Source: Gossypium raimondii (Eukaryota; Streptophyta; Magnoliopsida; Malvales; Malvaceae). From it: a stretch of 64,000 bases of DNA. The stretch covers positions 51,742,390 through 51,806,389 of the forward strand of contig NC_068576.1 of NCBI RefSeq assembly GCF_025698545.1, read 5' to 3'. Below the pieces are notes generated by a model. It saw only the letters and a program-made list of their open reading frames with translations, was not told where the DNA came from and made no database searches. A program made the position numbers and the translations under genes. Below, one piece after another: positions 34,949-46,158 of the stretch (its first letter is position 1; the number at the start of each line of letters is the position of its first letter).

Positions 34949-37467
34949 CTACCTAAACATTTTGCCCTTCTTCGTCTTATGGGAGCCACTCGCTGGACTG
35001 AAGCTGTCCAGCTTGCGTTTTACACCTGTTTGTTTGGGCACACTACCATCCTTGTGTACTTTTGCCTTGGCCTTTCTAGCAGCAACAGCTGGTCTTTTGG
35101 TCAAGCGTTCTTTTGGCTTATCCATTCTTTGAGCTTTAAATTTCATTTTTACAGGGCTAATAGTCCCCCTTGAACTAACTTTCTTCTCAAAACCTGATTT
35201 ACTAGCACGCAAGCCCTGGTACGACAAAGAAGCTTTTGTATTTGATTTGTTGCCGGTAGTTGAGGGAGTCCTTGAATCAATGGCAAACTTCTTGGCCGGG
35301 GTACTATCTGTCCCTGAAGATGATTGGTTCTTTCTCTTAGATGAGGTAGCATCAAATTTGGCATGAGAAAGCCTTAGCTCTCTATCCCTAAGCTTCAGTG
35401 TTCGCTTTTTAACAACCACATTTGCCGCTTCCTGCATAAACAATGCACAACAGTGACTTGTAAGACAAGTATAAGTTACCTGTGCCCTGTCTTGCTAACA
35501 CAACACCTACAAGTTGCCCAATCTAGAGAACCTCTTCTCCTCTTCCCTCAGGGGAAATTTTAGACCAGACTAAACTCTATGAACACAGCTAATCGAACTG
35601 TTATACTACTGAAACTAGATTGGATTGCACTGAAGTTATACAGCAATACAAAGTGTGATTCCCTGGTTCATCTCTAAGATGCAATAGATAGCAACAAGCA
35701 GGAGTGTAAACGAGCTGGTCCCAAATAGTGTTAATTAATTAATTAACCTAACAACACTACTGCCACTAGGTTTCAAGACTTAAGGAAGTACACCATTTTT
35801 GAAACAAGAAATAAAATGTTTCACATTTGAATTGATAAATGAAGGCTTGAAAGAAATTTAAGAAAAGAGTAGACATACCCTTGTTTTGAACAAGACATAA
35901 GCAATACCCTTGCCAACACCAAATTGAGGATCTCTAATAACCCGAACAGCTTCAATGCTAGACCCCAGATTATTGATACCACAAAAAAGCTGATAAATTT
36001 CTTCATCCTGCAATAAGTTTTAACCTTATTTTCAGATCATAGCACCCTTGGCAGGAAATATTGATCTCACATAGGAACCAAGATCCAAATATCAGGCAGA
36101 GTGATCACCTTCACGTCAAATGGGAGATTACCAACAAAAACAGTCCTCCTGCTATCATAGAGAGGAGCATTCTCTGCTTTCAACTTTTTCCTCGGCGGGC
36201 ACGCCCTATCAACACGAATGTGATTCCCTGCAATCTATATCCACGAACACAACAATATAATCAATATACAGTATCCTCACCCTATGCATTACAATTGCTC
36301 ACCCAGCACTAACAACAGAAACATACCACAGCCATGTTATTGGCCAAAGATGCCTCAGCAGATTGCTCAGTTTTGAAAACAATGTACGCATGAACGCTGC
36401 AAAAAACCAACATTAGTAGTCAACGATATATGGGAGTTGACTTTACAAAAGGAGAGGGGGAGGGAAAGCATTTTGACAGAAAATTGCTTACATCAAAATA
36501 AAAAACTACAGATATGATAGAGTGAAACAATCACACGTGTTCAATATAAATATAATTTTTAACAGGAATTATGTCCAGAATTCATATTTCATGGGAAAAC
36601 AATGCAGAAAACATTATAGCTCCTTAATTTTCTTTAACATACCTATCAGCATTCTCATTAATTTGCTTTAACATTATAGCTCCTTTTCTCGGCTTCTTAG
36701 TCTAAACAGGAAAGAAAACAATTAGAAACATAATTGACAACAAAAAAAAAGACCCAAAAGAGCAGAAATAATTACAGAAAACTCACATCATTTAGAGGAA
36801 CAGATCGAATTCTAACAGACTCAATCTCTCCAAACTTACTGAACTCCTTCAACAAGACTTTCTTCTTCGCTTTAATAGGCAAATTTCCTACAAAAACAGT
36901 CCTCATAAGTTTACTGTCATCATCAAACCCCTCTTTTGGAACCAAAGCAACTACCCCAACGTCCTCTGGCTTCTTCCTCTTCTGCCCCACGACAACCTCC
37001 TCCTCTGCATCGGACGCCACCGCCACCGTCCCATATTTTCTTTCCTCGTACTCTTTCTCCACTTCATCCCTCTTCCTTTTCTTGCCTTTTGCATCAAGAC
37101 CTGAACTTTCAACATTGCTATCTAAAGAACCCAAATTTAGGTTTTCCGAGTTCCTCCCTTTCTTTGACTTCTGAGTCTCTGTAGCTTCTTCGCTAGAACC
37201 CAAGGTAAGATTTTCTGCTTTCTCTTTCTCCTTCCGCTTCCTATGCTTCAATTCCACCATATCTGAATCCAATGAATAAACTTTTTCAGGGTTTTTGACG
37301 GTTTCTTCGGGTTTTCTTTTGAATGGATTGTCATCGGAAAAAAGAGAAGAAGCAGCGGCATTTGGCTCAGTAATGTCACCGAAGATGGTTTTGAAGATAT
37401 CAGATTGAGATGAAACGGTATCTGGTCCGGCCACCGTTACTGGTTCTTTAGATTTCTTCTTTCCCAT
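34949..37467 (-). CDS. Two-RRM nucleolar-type RNA-binding protein (RBM34/Nop12-like)
   Basis: Six exons on the minus strand: 36787-37467, 36643-36701, 36327-36396, 36109-36234, 35879-36007 and 34949-35431, giving 515 residues. The N-terminus (1-185) is lysine/glutamate-rich with KRKRDE, RKRKEKEK and GQKRKK patches, likely nuclear and nucleolar signals. RRM1 starts RTVFVGNLPIKAKKK (about 189) and runs through VRIRSVPLND and AYIVFKTEQSAEASLANNMA. RRM2 starts RRTVFVGNLPFDVKDEE (about 299) and runs to GIAYVLFKTR. The tail is basic, ending KTKKGKMFR. Yeast Nop12 and human RBM34 share this plan and act in large-subunit rRNA maturation; that role here is inference. Exon 4 was joined at the TATAG acceptor (start 36234), because the nearer CAG acceptor breaks the frame. 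No truncation. Confidence 0.88.
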
Positions 37468-37920
37468 GACTGGGGCGAGCAGATGAAGATTGAGACAGAA
37501 ATAAAAACCCTAGAAGTAATTTTATGTACGAAAAGACAATAATTTCAGTGTATCTTCTTGGGTCGGGCCGAAAGGAACAAATTTGCAAGGCCGAGATTCA
37601 TAGCTCTAAAATTGGCCTACACTACACAACTTGGTTCTTTGTTAAGAAAAAAAAAAAGAAAAAAGCACGGGCCTTGAAATCTCAATAAAAGCCTTTCTAT
37701 AAATTGATAAAAAAAAAGGGGAAAATTTTTAAGAAAAATCCTTAGGGAAAATTCTACTGTTTCTCTATTTACATATTACTCTATAAAACCAACCATGTTC
37801 ATCACAATTAACCAAAATGAAATAAATAATTAAAAATAAACATATTTACCACAACAAATTATTTTCTAAATTAATTAAAAATAGACATAAAAGTAAACAA
37901 CTAAATTTTCCACTAAATGG
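37468..37920 (-). promoter_or_regulatory. RRM gene promoter with telo-box, then AT-rich spacer
   Basis: A telo-box, AAACCCTA, lies at 37505-37512, just upstream of the RRM gene start. This box is common in plant ribosome-biogenesis promoters and leaders, which suits an RBM34-like product. From 37700 to 37920 the sequence is AT-rich and shows nothing else. Confidence 0.45.
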
Positions 37921-39220
37921 AATATGCACAACCCAGCAAAGATTAAAATACACATATGGCGGCTTTTTAATAATCTATTGCCTCATTCTTGTAATTTGGC
38001 GAGGCGATTGTTAAATGTAGAAGTTGCCTATCCTTTGTGCAAAGTAGATCCGGAGGATTCTAGTCATTTGATATGGTCTTGTGGCATTCTTCAGTCTGTG
38101 TGGGCTTCGCTTCAGATCAAGATTCCGTCATTTGATGAACTGTCGTGTTGTAAGCATCATTTTCATCATAGTTTTTCCACTGCAGATGATCAACAAAGAC
38201 AAGTTATGGCAATCTCTTTATGGAGCCTATGGTTTAGAAGAAATAAACTTATTCATGAAAGGGTCAAACTTTCTTTTCAGGAACTGTTGGGATTTATTCA
38301 TGGTTATGTTCAAGATCTTAACCTAAATCAAAAGAGTCTTCGCCCTTCTCCTAGATCTATGGTAAAAGAGTTTTGGCAAACCCTGAATGTAAAGTCATCA
38401 AACTAAATTTTGATGCGTCTTTTCAAAATGAATTTCGAATCGCTACAACAGCAGTTTTAGCAAAAGACTCGGCAGGAGAATTAATAGGAGCGAAAACTTA
38501 TCTTTTTACGAAGGTGATTGATGCTTGCATGGCTAAAGCTAGGGCATGTGAAAGGGCTCTTCTGTTTGCAATTGAGATGGGTTATCGGTGCCTGATCGTT
38601 GAAGGGGACTCTTTAACAGTCATCAAGAGCATTAAGAAAAAGGAAAAAGATAAATTAGTTCTTAGGCCAATAACGCATCAAATTAGTTTGCTGGAAAAAT
38701 TCTTTGATTTTGTAACTTACACTTTTGTGCCTCGAAATGTTAATAGGACGGCTCACACGCTGGCGCTGGAAGGCCGGAGGCAACAGGCTTGTGGTGTCTG
38801 GCCAGATGGAGTTCCTGATTCTGTGAAGACGATGGCGATGATGGATCTATTGGCTTGGAATCAGAAATACCAGGGTTTTTCTTGACTCAGCTTTGAAAAT
38901 GGTGAAGACTCACCGCTCCTCCAGTTATGGATTCAAAGCTTCGTTCTCTTCTCTTCCTAATCTTAAGATCTTTTTTAGAAAGAAAAGCGATACGTCCGTT
39001 GGCTGATATTGAGTTTTGAAATTAGTTGCAGGTTTTGGTTTAGGGTGGTTTTTTTTATACTGTTTTGGTTTTGATTGTTTTTAAGGTGTGTGTTGGCTTT
39101 TTAGTTAGGGCCTTTTAATTTCTCTGTCTTTTCATTTTCTGTTTTGACTATGTCTTTTCGTCTTTGCCTTGAGCCGTGTGATTTTAATATATCAGCCAGT
39201 TTTTCATGCAAAAAAAAAAT
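37921..39220 (+). mobile_element. 5'-truncated L1-type LINE, zf-RVT and RNase H end
   Basis: The last part of a plant L1 ORF2. 37924-38406 encodes a reverse-transcriptase zinc-binding region (KIKIHIWRLFNNLLPHSCNL, then CKVDPEDSSHLIWSC). A second frame, 38373-38885, encodes a plant-LINE RNase H-like domain (KLNFDASFQNE, ERALLFAIEMG, VEGDSLTVIKSI, FVPRNVNRTAHTLAL). The two frames overlap, so one frameshift separates them. A 3' tail follows, with a poly(A) run at about 39210-39219. RT and endonuclease are missing, so this is a dead insertion. A possible short target duplication sharing CACTAAA (near 37911 and 39222) is too weak to rely on. Confidence 0.8.
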
Positions 39221-39620
39221 TCACTAAAAAGGGTAGGAAGGAAGTTGCATTACAACATGCATATACGTGAATATTGCAAGTGGTTAACCAAAAAATTAAT
39301 ATTTGCTTAAGAATGAAGTTTGAAAATAAATATAGATTTCTATTATTATTATTATTATTATTATTGAGTGTTTTTGTGAGTTCATCTTTTAAGGAGGCTA
39401 ATTTTTCTATTTATATGGTATAGTCTCTGGATGTGACTTCTTAGGTAGACTCTATGTATGCCAATATATATGCTATTCTAAAATTAACACGTGTTTCTTA
39501 AGTGTAGGTTCGCTTGCATGACGACGCGAACCTATTTAAGCGAACTATGCATGCTATCACCACTGAAGTAAAGAGAATCGAGTTAATCTTAATCAAATAA
39601 CTGGATAGCGAGTCAATAAT
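39221..39620. other. Spacer with ATT microsatellite
   Basis: Unique-looking spacer between the LINE tail and the CACTA element. A TTA/ATT microsatellite lies at 39341-39365. The final three bases, AAT (39618-39620), are the left copy of the CACTA target duplication. Confidence 0.6.
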
Positions 39621-39649
39621 CACTACATCAAAACAGGCTTTTAGCGGCG
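39621..39649 (+). repeat. CACTA left terminal inverted repeat
   Basis: 29 bp from CACTACATCA to TTTTAGCGGCG. It pairs with the right end with four mismatches. Confidence 0.92.
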
Positions 39650-40380
39650 TTTTTAGCGGCGGTTGGATAACAAACGCCGCTAAAGATCGATTATTAGCGG
39701 CGCATCATGGAAAACGCCGCTGAAAATAAGCATTAGCGGCGATTCCATAAAGCACCGCAAAATACCTAAGCCCAACGACGCTGTTTTTCGAGCTTTCGGG
39801 GATTTAGCGGCGTTTTTAAGAAAGCGCCTGCTCAGGGCTTTCGCGGAGTTTTCGAGAAAGCGCCACAAAAAAACCAAAGCCCAACGACACCGTTTTTTGA
39901 GCTTTCGGGGATTTAGTGACGTTTTTAAGTAAACGCAGCTAATGCTCAGGGCTTTAGCGGCGGCATTAGCCAACGACGCCGTTTTTTGAGCTTTCGGGGA
40001 TTTTGTGGCGTTTTTAAGTAAGCACCGCTAATGCTCAGGGCTTTAGCAGCGTTTTTGAGAAAGCGCCACAAAAAAACCAAAGCCCAATGATGCCGTTTTT
40101 TGAGCTTTCGTGGATTTAGTGGCGTTTTTAAGTAAGCGCTGCTAATGCTCAGGGCTTTAGCGGCGTTTTTGAGTAAGCGCCGCAACAAAAACTAAGCCCA
40201 ACTACACCATTTTCTGACAATTCGTGGGCTTTAGCGGCGTTTTAAGAATGCGCCGCTAATGCTTAGGGCTTTAGCGGCGTTTTTGTTGAAGCGCCGCAAA
40301 AAAACCTAAGCCCAACGGCGTCGTTTTCTAAACTTTTAGGGCTTTAGCGGCGTTTTTAAAAAGCGTCGCAAAAGCCTTTT
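39650..40380. repeat. Subterminal array A, about 92-116 bp period
   Basis: About six degenerate tandem units, each with CCCAACGACGCCGTTTT, GAGCTTTCGGGGATTTAG and AGGGCTTTAGCGGCGTTTTT words. Unit starts fall near 39771, 39879, 39971, 40082, 40196 and 40312. TTAGCGGCG and CGCCGCTAA words recur in both orientations, so short hairpins can form. In En/Spm such motifs are the binding sites of the TnpA-type protein. Confidence 0.85.
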
Positions 40381-40609
40381 ATCTGTTATTTACTATTTAA
40401 TTATTTTATTTATATTAATTAAAATTCAATTTATTTTTAATTGAATATTTGTTAAAAATGGAAAAATTAAAATAGTATTATTTAAAATAATTTTAAAAAT
40501 TTTTATGTACATGACTGATTGATTTTTAATTTATATATTAAATAATTTCATATATAATTGTAAAAGATATGATAGTATTAAACATAAAATATTTAATTAA
40601 TTATCATTA

Positions 40610-41565
40610 TAGTTTAGGGTTTAATATATATGGTTTAGGGTATATGGTTAATTTAGGATTTAAGGCCGGTTTAAGAGTTACAATTTTAACGTTCATAGAT
40701 TATGGAATTAGGGATTATGGATTAGGGATTCTTGTTTAAGGGTTGTAATTTAGGGGGTAGAAATTAAGAGTTAGGGATTTAAGGTTTATGAATTCAGTGT
40801 CAGGTTAGGATTTAGGGTTTAGATTAATTAGTGTATTTTAATTTTTATGAAATAAGGTTTAAGGGCTAGGGGTTAGGGATTCAGGTTAGGATTTAGGGTT
40901 TTGATTAATTAACATTTTTAATTTGTATATTAAATAAGGTTTAGGGGGTAGTAGTTAGGGGTTAGTAGTTTGGGGTTAAGGGTTAGAAGTTAAGAGTTAG
41001 TGATTTAGGGTTTAGAGATTCAGGATCGGGTTAGGCCTGTTGGGAACTTTAGTGGTGCTGCAAAATTTTTATTTTATTTTAGGGTTTACGTTATAGAATA
41101 TATGATTTAATGTCTATGGTTTAGAATTTTAGGGATTACAGTTTAATGTTTATTATTTTGGGTTAATAGTTTATATGTTAGAGTTTGGGTTTTGGGTTTA
41201 AGGATACTGTTTAAAAATTGAAGAACATTTAGATTTTACTAAAGATTCATGCAATTTAATATATGAATATAAAATATATGTTTTGTATACAGTAACATTG
41301 GCCACACAATTTCCCAAAAATATGGTTTAGGAATATTACAGTTTGAGATTTTTTGTTTTGACTTTTAGGGTTTGGGATTTGGGGTTTAGGGTTTGGTTTT
41401 GGGGTTTAAGGTTTAGAATTTATGATTTAAGCAGGTTTATGGTATAGTGGGGGTTAGATTTTGGGGTTTGATTGTTGTTGTTTGTAGTTTCTGGGTTAAC
41501 TACACCAAAACAAGTTTAGGGTTACGGGTCACGGGTTTAGGGTTTAATTTTGGATTTTTTAGAAT
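40610..41565. repeat. Telomere-like degenerate TTTAGGG tract inside the CACTA element
   Basis: Roughly a dozen exact TTTAGGG heptamers and many variants (TTAGGGTT, GGGGTTTAGGGTTTGG) are spread over about 950 bp in one orientation, among AT-rich sequence. It is far too degenerate and too deep inside the element to be a true telomere. Confidence 0.8.
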
Positions 41566-41597
41566 ATAAATCTAAATAAGATAAATATAAATTATCA

Positions 41598-41602
<5 letters not shown>

Positions 41603-41634
<32 letters not shown>
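41603..41634. repeat. AT dinucleotide microsatellite
   Basis: Sixteen perfect AT units directly following the telomere-like tract region. Confidence 0.95.
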
Positions 41635-41638
<4 letters not shown>

Positions 41639-42059
41639 ATGGGTTAAATCCCAAAAGGGTACATTAAGAATGATTTAATGTTAAATTGTATACGTACATT
41701 AACTTTAATTTGATCGAAATCTTGTAAAATAATAAGACAATTATTGATATAATTAACATCATTTTTATTTATATATTGCATACATAAACATTTATATTTA
41801 TTCAACATAAAAATAGATTGATGGATTTATTTTTAAAACGCAATTTATTTTTTAAAAATGTATTATTCTCTCCTTTTTATTATTAATTTTCCATTTTATA
41901 ACTTTGGTTTTAATTTTGGATCAATTTAACTTCAATCTTGGATGACACTAATTTGACAACTCACGTGGTAGTATATTTGTATTCTATTATTAGCGTAGAT
42001 ATAATTTAAAATAAATTATAAATATTTTTTAAATTTTGTTGAAATTTTAAATATTTTTT

Positions 42060-42775
42060 GTTATGAAAGGCTTTAGCGACGTTTATATAAAAACGCCGGA
42101 AAAAGTATTTTAACGTTAAGTAAAACAGCGTCGTTTCCTGTGGGACTTGCAGCAGCATTAGCGACCTTTATCCATAAACGCCGCAACATCCTATAACTGG
42201 GAAGTGGAACGGAGCCGTTTTGTTCTTCTCTATTAGTGGCGCTTAAAAAAAACGCCGCAAGGTTGTATTAGGAGTTAATAAAACTGCTCCGTTTTACGTT
42301 GCTATTAGTGAAGCTTTACATCAAAAGCCGCAAAATTGTAATTATGTTTATTGAAATGTTGTCGTTTTGTCTATGATATTAGTGACGTTATTATGAAAAC
42401 GCCACAAGCTTGAGTTAACTGTTGGGGAAACGACTTCGTTTGAGCTCATAGTTAGTGGCGCTTTACTCAAAACGCTGCAAAATTATTCTAACATTTACAG
42501 AAACGCTGCCGTTTTGTAAATGTTATTAGTGGCGTTTTTTCAAAAATGCCACGGGTTTGAGGTAAGTGTTGATGAAGCGACTGCGTTTTGATTTATAGTT
42601 AGTGGCGGTTTGGTTCAAACGCCGCAAAAATGTTTTAACATTTATTGATATGAGGCCGTTTTGCTGTATTATTAGTGGCGTTTATTCAAAAACGCCACAG
42701 GTGTGAGCTATTTGTTGATGAAACGGCTTCGTTTTGACTTATAGTTAGTGGCGCTTATTTATAAACGCCGCAAAT
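42060..42775. repeat. Subterminal array B, about 72-bp period
   Basis: About nine degenerate units, each pairing TTAGTGGCGTTT with AAACGCCGCAA and separated by a GAAACGGCTTCGTTTTG-like segment; recurrences lie near 42112, 42200, 42272, 42347, 42421, 42495, 42565, 42640 and 42711. It shares the GGCG/CGCC core with array A but differs in unit length and spacer. Confidence 0.8.
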
Positions 42776-44247
42776 GGTTAATTTTTTATACCCGATTTTC
42801 CATTACTTATCCCTCAACTCATTCTCCCCCAAATCCCTAAAATTTCCCCTAATCCCTAACAGCTCCCCAAACCCGACCACCTGCTACTCTGCCGTCTCCT
42901 GTTCTGCATCACATTCTCCGTCCGTCTCCGGTGCCGCAACCATCGGTAAGTTCGAGTACTTCGTTCTTTTTCTTCATGCGTTAATGTATCTCTGTTGCTT
43001 CTCCATTACTGTTGTTTTGACTCCTTTCTTTCAGCTACCCACGCTTTCAAGCTTCCAACTTTCCCCGAAGCTCCAAGGCTGAAACCGAGGAGAAGACGCT
43101 ACAATTACTAATTTGGGATTCCATCTTCAGTTTTGGCCAAATACCCTTTCCAAGGTATAAAGCTCTCAGTATTAATTTCATCATTTTATTTCAAGCTTTG
43201 GGTCCTTAGTTCTGATATGGGTTACTTTTATTCGACTCGTTCATGCTGAAAATTTGGTCCTTTTCAAGTAAATTAGTCGATGCTTTTGATTAGTTTGATA
43301 GTGGGTACCATACCATGTGTTTCTTTTATGTGAAACACTGCTTTGCTCCTTTGGATTTGGAACTGGTAGACTGTTGTTTGCCTTTAGTCTGCTATATATA
43401 TATGGCGTGGAAAAGTTATTGGCATTTGTTATCTCTAATTTATTTGTTTTAAAAACTTTTCATTGGGAAAAATCTGTTGAAGTAATAGAAAAAATCAAGT
43501 TGGAGAAAAATGCAATAATTTTTATTTTGTTTTTTTTTCATATGTTCATGAGAAATCAACTGTCAAGGAAAGTAACTCCCGAAAGAAAATTAGTTTACAA
43601 GAAAAATAAATAAAACTTGACATACCAAACATTATCTTAAGTTTTTAATCAAAATTATAAATAAAACTTGACATACCAAACTCATTCTTGTGTTTGATTA
43701 TAATGAATATATATAGGCTTCCTTTTATCATTTCTGATTTGGTTTAATTTTATTGGAACTTGTTATAACCAAACTGAAATTCGAATTCAATTGCTATAGG
43801 TGCCTAACATCATGTTTTGGTCAAGATTTTATAGTAGAATTTATTGTTCAATGTTCATTGCTTTCTTTTTTGCTGCTGCACTTGTAGTGACACATAGGTG
43901 CCTAACATCATGTTTTCTGGTCGGCATTTCTGTTGCAAAACCAAAAATCATAATTATCACAAATAAGGAGTCATATCCTTACTGTTATTTTGCATTTAAA
44001 AATAAGGAGTCAAAAATAAGGGTTAGATTTTGATATCCATAGGAAAAAGAAAAGAAAGACTAGCAGTAATGGAGAAGCAATTATCACAAGGGTTGAAGTA
44101 TTTGGTACTAATTTACTGTTATCACAAGCAGTAATGGAGTCATAGCCTTCCTGTTATTTTTTTCCTATTTATTTGGTACTATTTTACTTATGTTTTCCTT
44201 TTTATTTTTATTTTGCAGTAATTTGCTTCGAAGTCGAGGAAATTGAG
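42776..44247 (+). other. Probable spliced 5' leader of the CACTA transcript
   Basis: A pyrimidine-rich, gene-like stretch begins directly after array B. A C-rich exon ending CAACCATCG (42945) meets a GTAAGT donor. A second exon-like block, about 43036-43155, lies between TTTCAG and GTATAAAG. A third, about 44219-44247, lies between TTTTGCAG and GTATTTAT. The open frame at 42774-43082 shows no known domain, so a non-coding leader for the transposase mRNAs is the simplest reading. En/Spm mRNAs are known to share spliced leaders. Confidence 0.45.
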
Positions 44248-44459
44248 GTATTTATTCCTATGTTTCTCACCTTTGTTTTCTTAAAAATACACCTCCAAAT
44301 GTTTAAATTTTGGATTCATTATATTTTAGCTTTATACTTTAATTATTATTTTGAGTTTTAAAAGGAATTTTAATTAAGATTTTTTTAAGTTGTGGGTATC
44401 GGTTTTAATTATCATTTTTGATTTATATGTTGCTAGCTCAATTTGCATGTTACTTTGCA

Positions 44460-45359
44460 AAATTTTTCCATAACGCAAGGTATAAATTATGATTGTAATT
44501 CTTGTATGTATTTTTACCCAAGCAAAAACAATTACGCAAATGATTAAAATTCTTAAATCACTTTATATATTTGAGTAATTGAATAAATTATGGGCGACTA
44601 GTGGATTCGGTTTAAAGTGAACAAATTATCGATTTTCAATTTTCAATTTTATGTCAATTAATAAATTATCGACGTTAGTTCTCATTTATGCGATTGAATG
44701 TTAATGTTTAATAATCTATGATTATTCAATAAATTGATCGATTAATTGATTGAATGTCAATGAATTATCAATTTTGTAAGTTAATTGATTGAATGTTTAA
44801 TAAATTGATTATATAATGACTTGTCAATGAATTATTACTTGATTGCATGTTTAATATAAATAACTTATTAATATATATTTTAAAGTTAATATATATTTTC
44901 AATATTTATTATATTTTCAATATATTTTACAATTTAATTTAACTTATTACTAATATATATATTGATAATATATAATTTTTAAAATTTATATCTTACATTA
45001 CTTAAATATATATTTTAAGTATATTTTACATGACTTACATTACTTACTAAAACATATTTTTACTAAAATTTACTTTAATATATTACTTGAATATATTACT
45101 TAAATAAATTACTTAAATACATTACTTACTAAAATTTGGTTAAATTTATTACTTAATATTACTTACTAAAATTTGTTTAAATTTATTACTTAAATATGTT
45201 ACTTAAATACATTACTTACTAAAATTTAAGTATATATTAAATTACTTACATAACTTGTTAAAATATATTATAATTTTAAAAATAATTATAAATAAGATAC
45301 ATAAAAGTGATATACTTACATCATACATATCTTACATAACCAAAATTTGTATGTACAAG
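44460..45359. repeat. AT-rich degenerate repeat, left of the nested insertion
   Basis: Irregular repeats of TTACTTAAATA, ACTTACTAAAATTT and AATTGATTGAATG words, with no coding potential. It is interrupted at 45359 by the LTR element and resumes at 48950 in a related but more regular form. Confidence 0.6.
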
Positions 45360-45993
45360 TGTCACGGGCCAAAGTGCAAAGCCCATGACCATGGCACAAG
45401 ATGCGCCCCATAGAGGTCCATTGATAAGATGGGGAACATTTAGCCCACGAGAACTGGCCCGATTCAAGGAATTATTGGAGAAGCCTGTCAAATTGAAGCC
45501 TGGTTGGCCCGATGATGAAGACATGGTAACTTAGGCTAACTTTGGTAACTAATCTTAGAAGATAGAGAGAATCGTATCTTGTAAAGATTAGATTAGATTT
45601 GATATGGTAAATCTTGTAAATCCCTAAAATCAAAGGATATAATGAATCTCGTCCGTCGATGTAAATGTATCTTGACCGTCGGTTTAGGGGGAGCTCAACT
45701 ATAAATAGAGAGCCTCCCCCTCATTTGTAATTATCCATTGTAACTTGAATTCTTAAGAGTAATAGAATTCTTGAGCATTTACTCAAACACTTTGTGTGCA
45801 TTCTTTTTTTGGTTTTTTGTTGTTCTTTTGTAGCTTCTTTTGGCACAATCGCTTCCGCTATACAAATTGGTGCCTTGGAGGAGTTCTAAGGAATCCTCAC
45901 TTTTGGGCGTAAAGGCTGACTTAGGCGAGTTTGGAGAAAACGGATCGCCTAAGGCCGCACGGTTTGCGAGACGAAAGGTCTAGCCCCGTGACA
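45360..45993 (+). repeat. 5' LTR of the nested element
   Basis: 634 bp, TGTCAC...GTGACA. It contains a TATAAATA box at 45700-45707, about where a promoter is expected in U3/R. Confidence 0.92.
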
Positions 45994-46158
45994 AGTGGTA
46001 TCCAAGCCAAGTTTTGAACCAAGTGATTTTTGAGTTGGTTCGAAGGCACCGTTGGGATGTTGAAAGAAGTCATTGGTCAGAGTGAGCCAATGGAGACTCG
46101 TGGGAGGGCCAGAAAATCCAGTCGCTCGGGGGAAATGCTGACAGCTTTGGAAAATTGA

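Noticed and set aside
36228-36230. CAG acceptor for exon 4 of the RRM gene
   Set aside because: Using it breaks the reading frame; the TATAG acceptor 7 bp upstream keeps the frame and gives the conserved AVIAGNHIRVDRA.
39680-40188. Repetitive minus-strand open frames in subterminal array A
   Set aside because: They are translations of the tandem repeats (recurring AKALSI...LKTPLNPRKLKKR units), not genes.
40610-41565. True telomere or chromosome end
   Set aside because: The heptamers are few, degenerate and spread among AT-rich sequence inside a bounded transposon, with genes on both sides.
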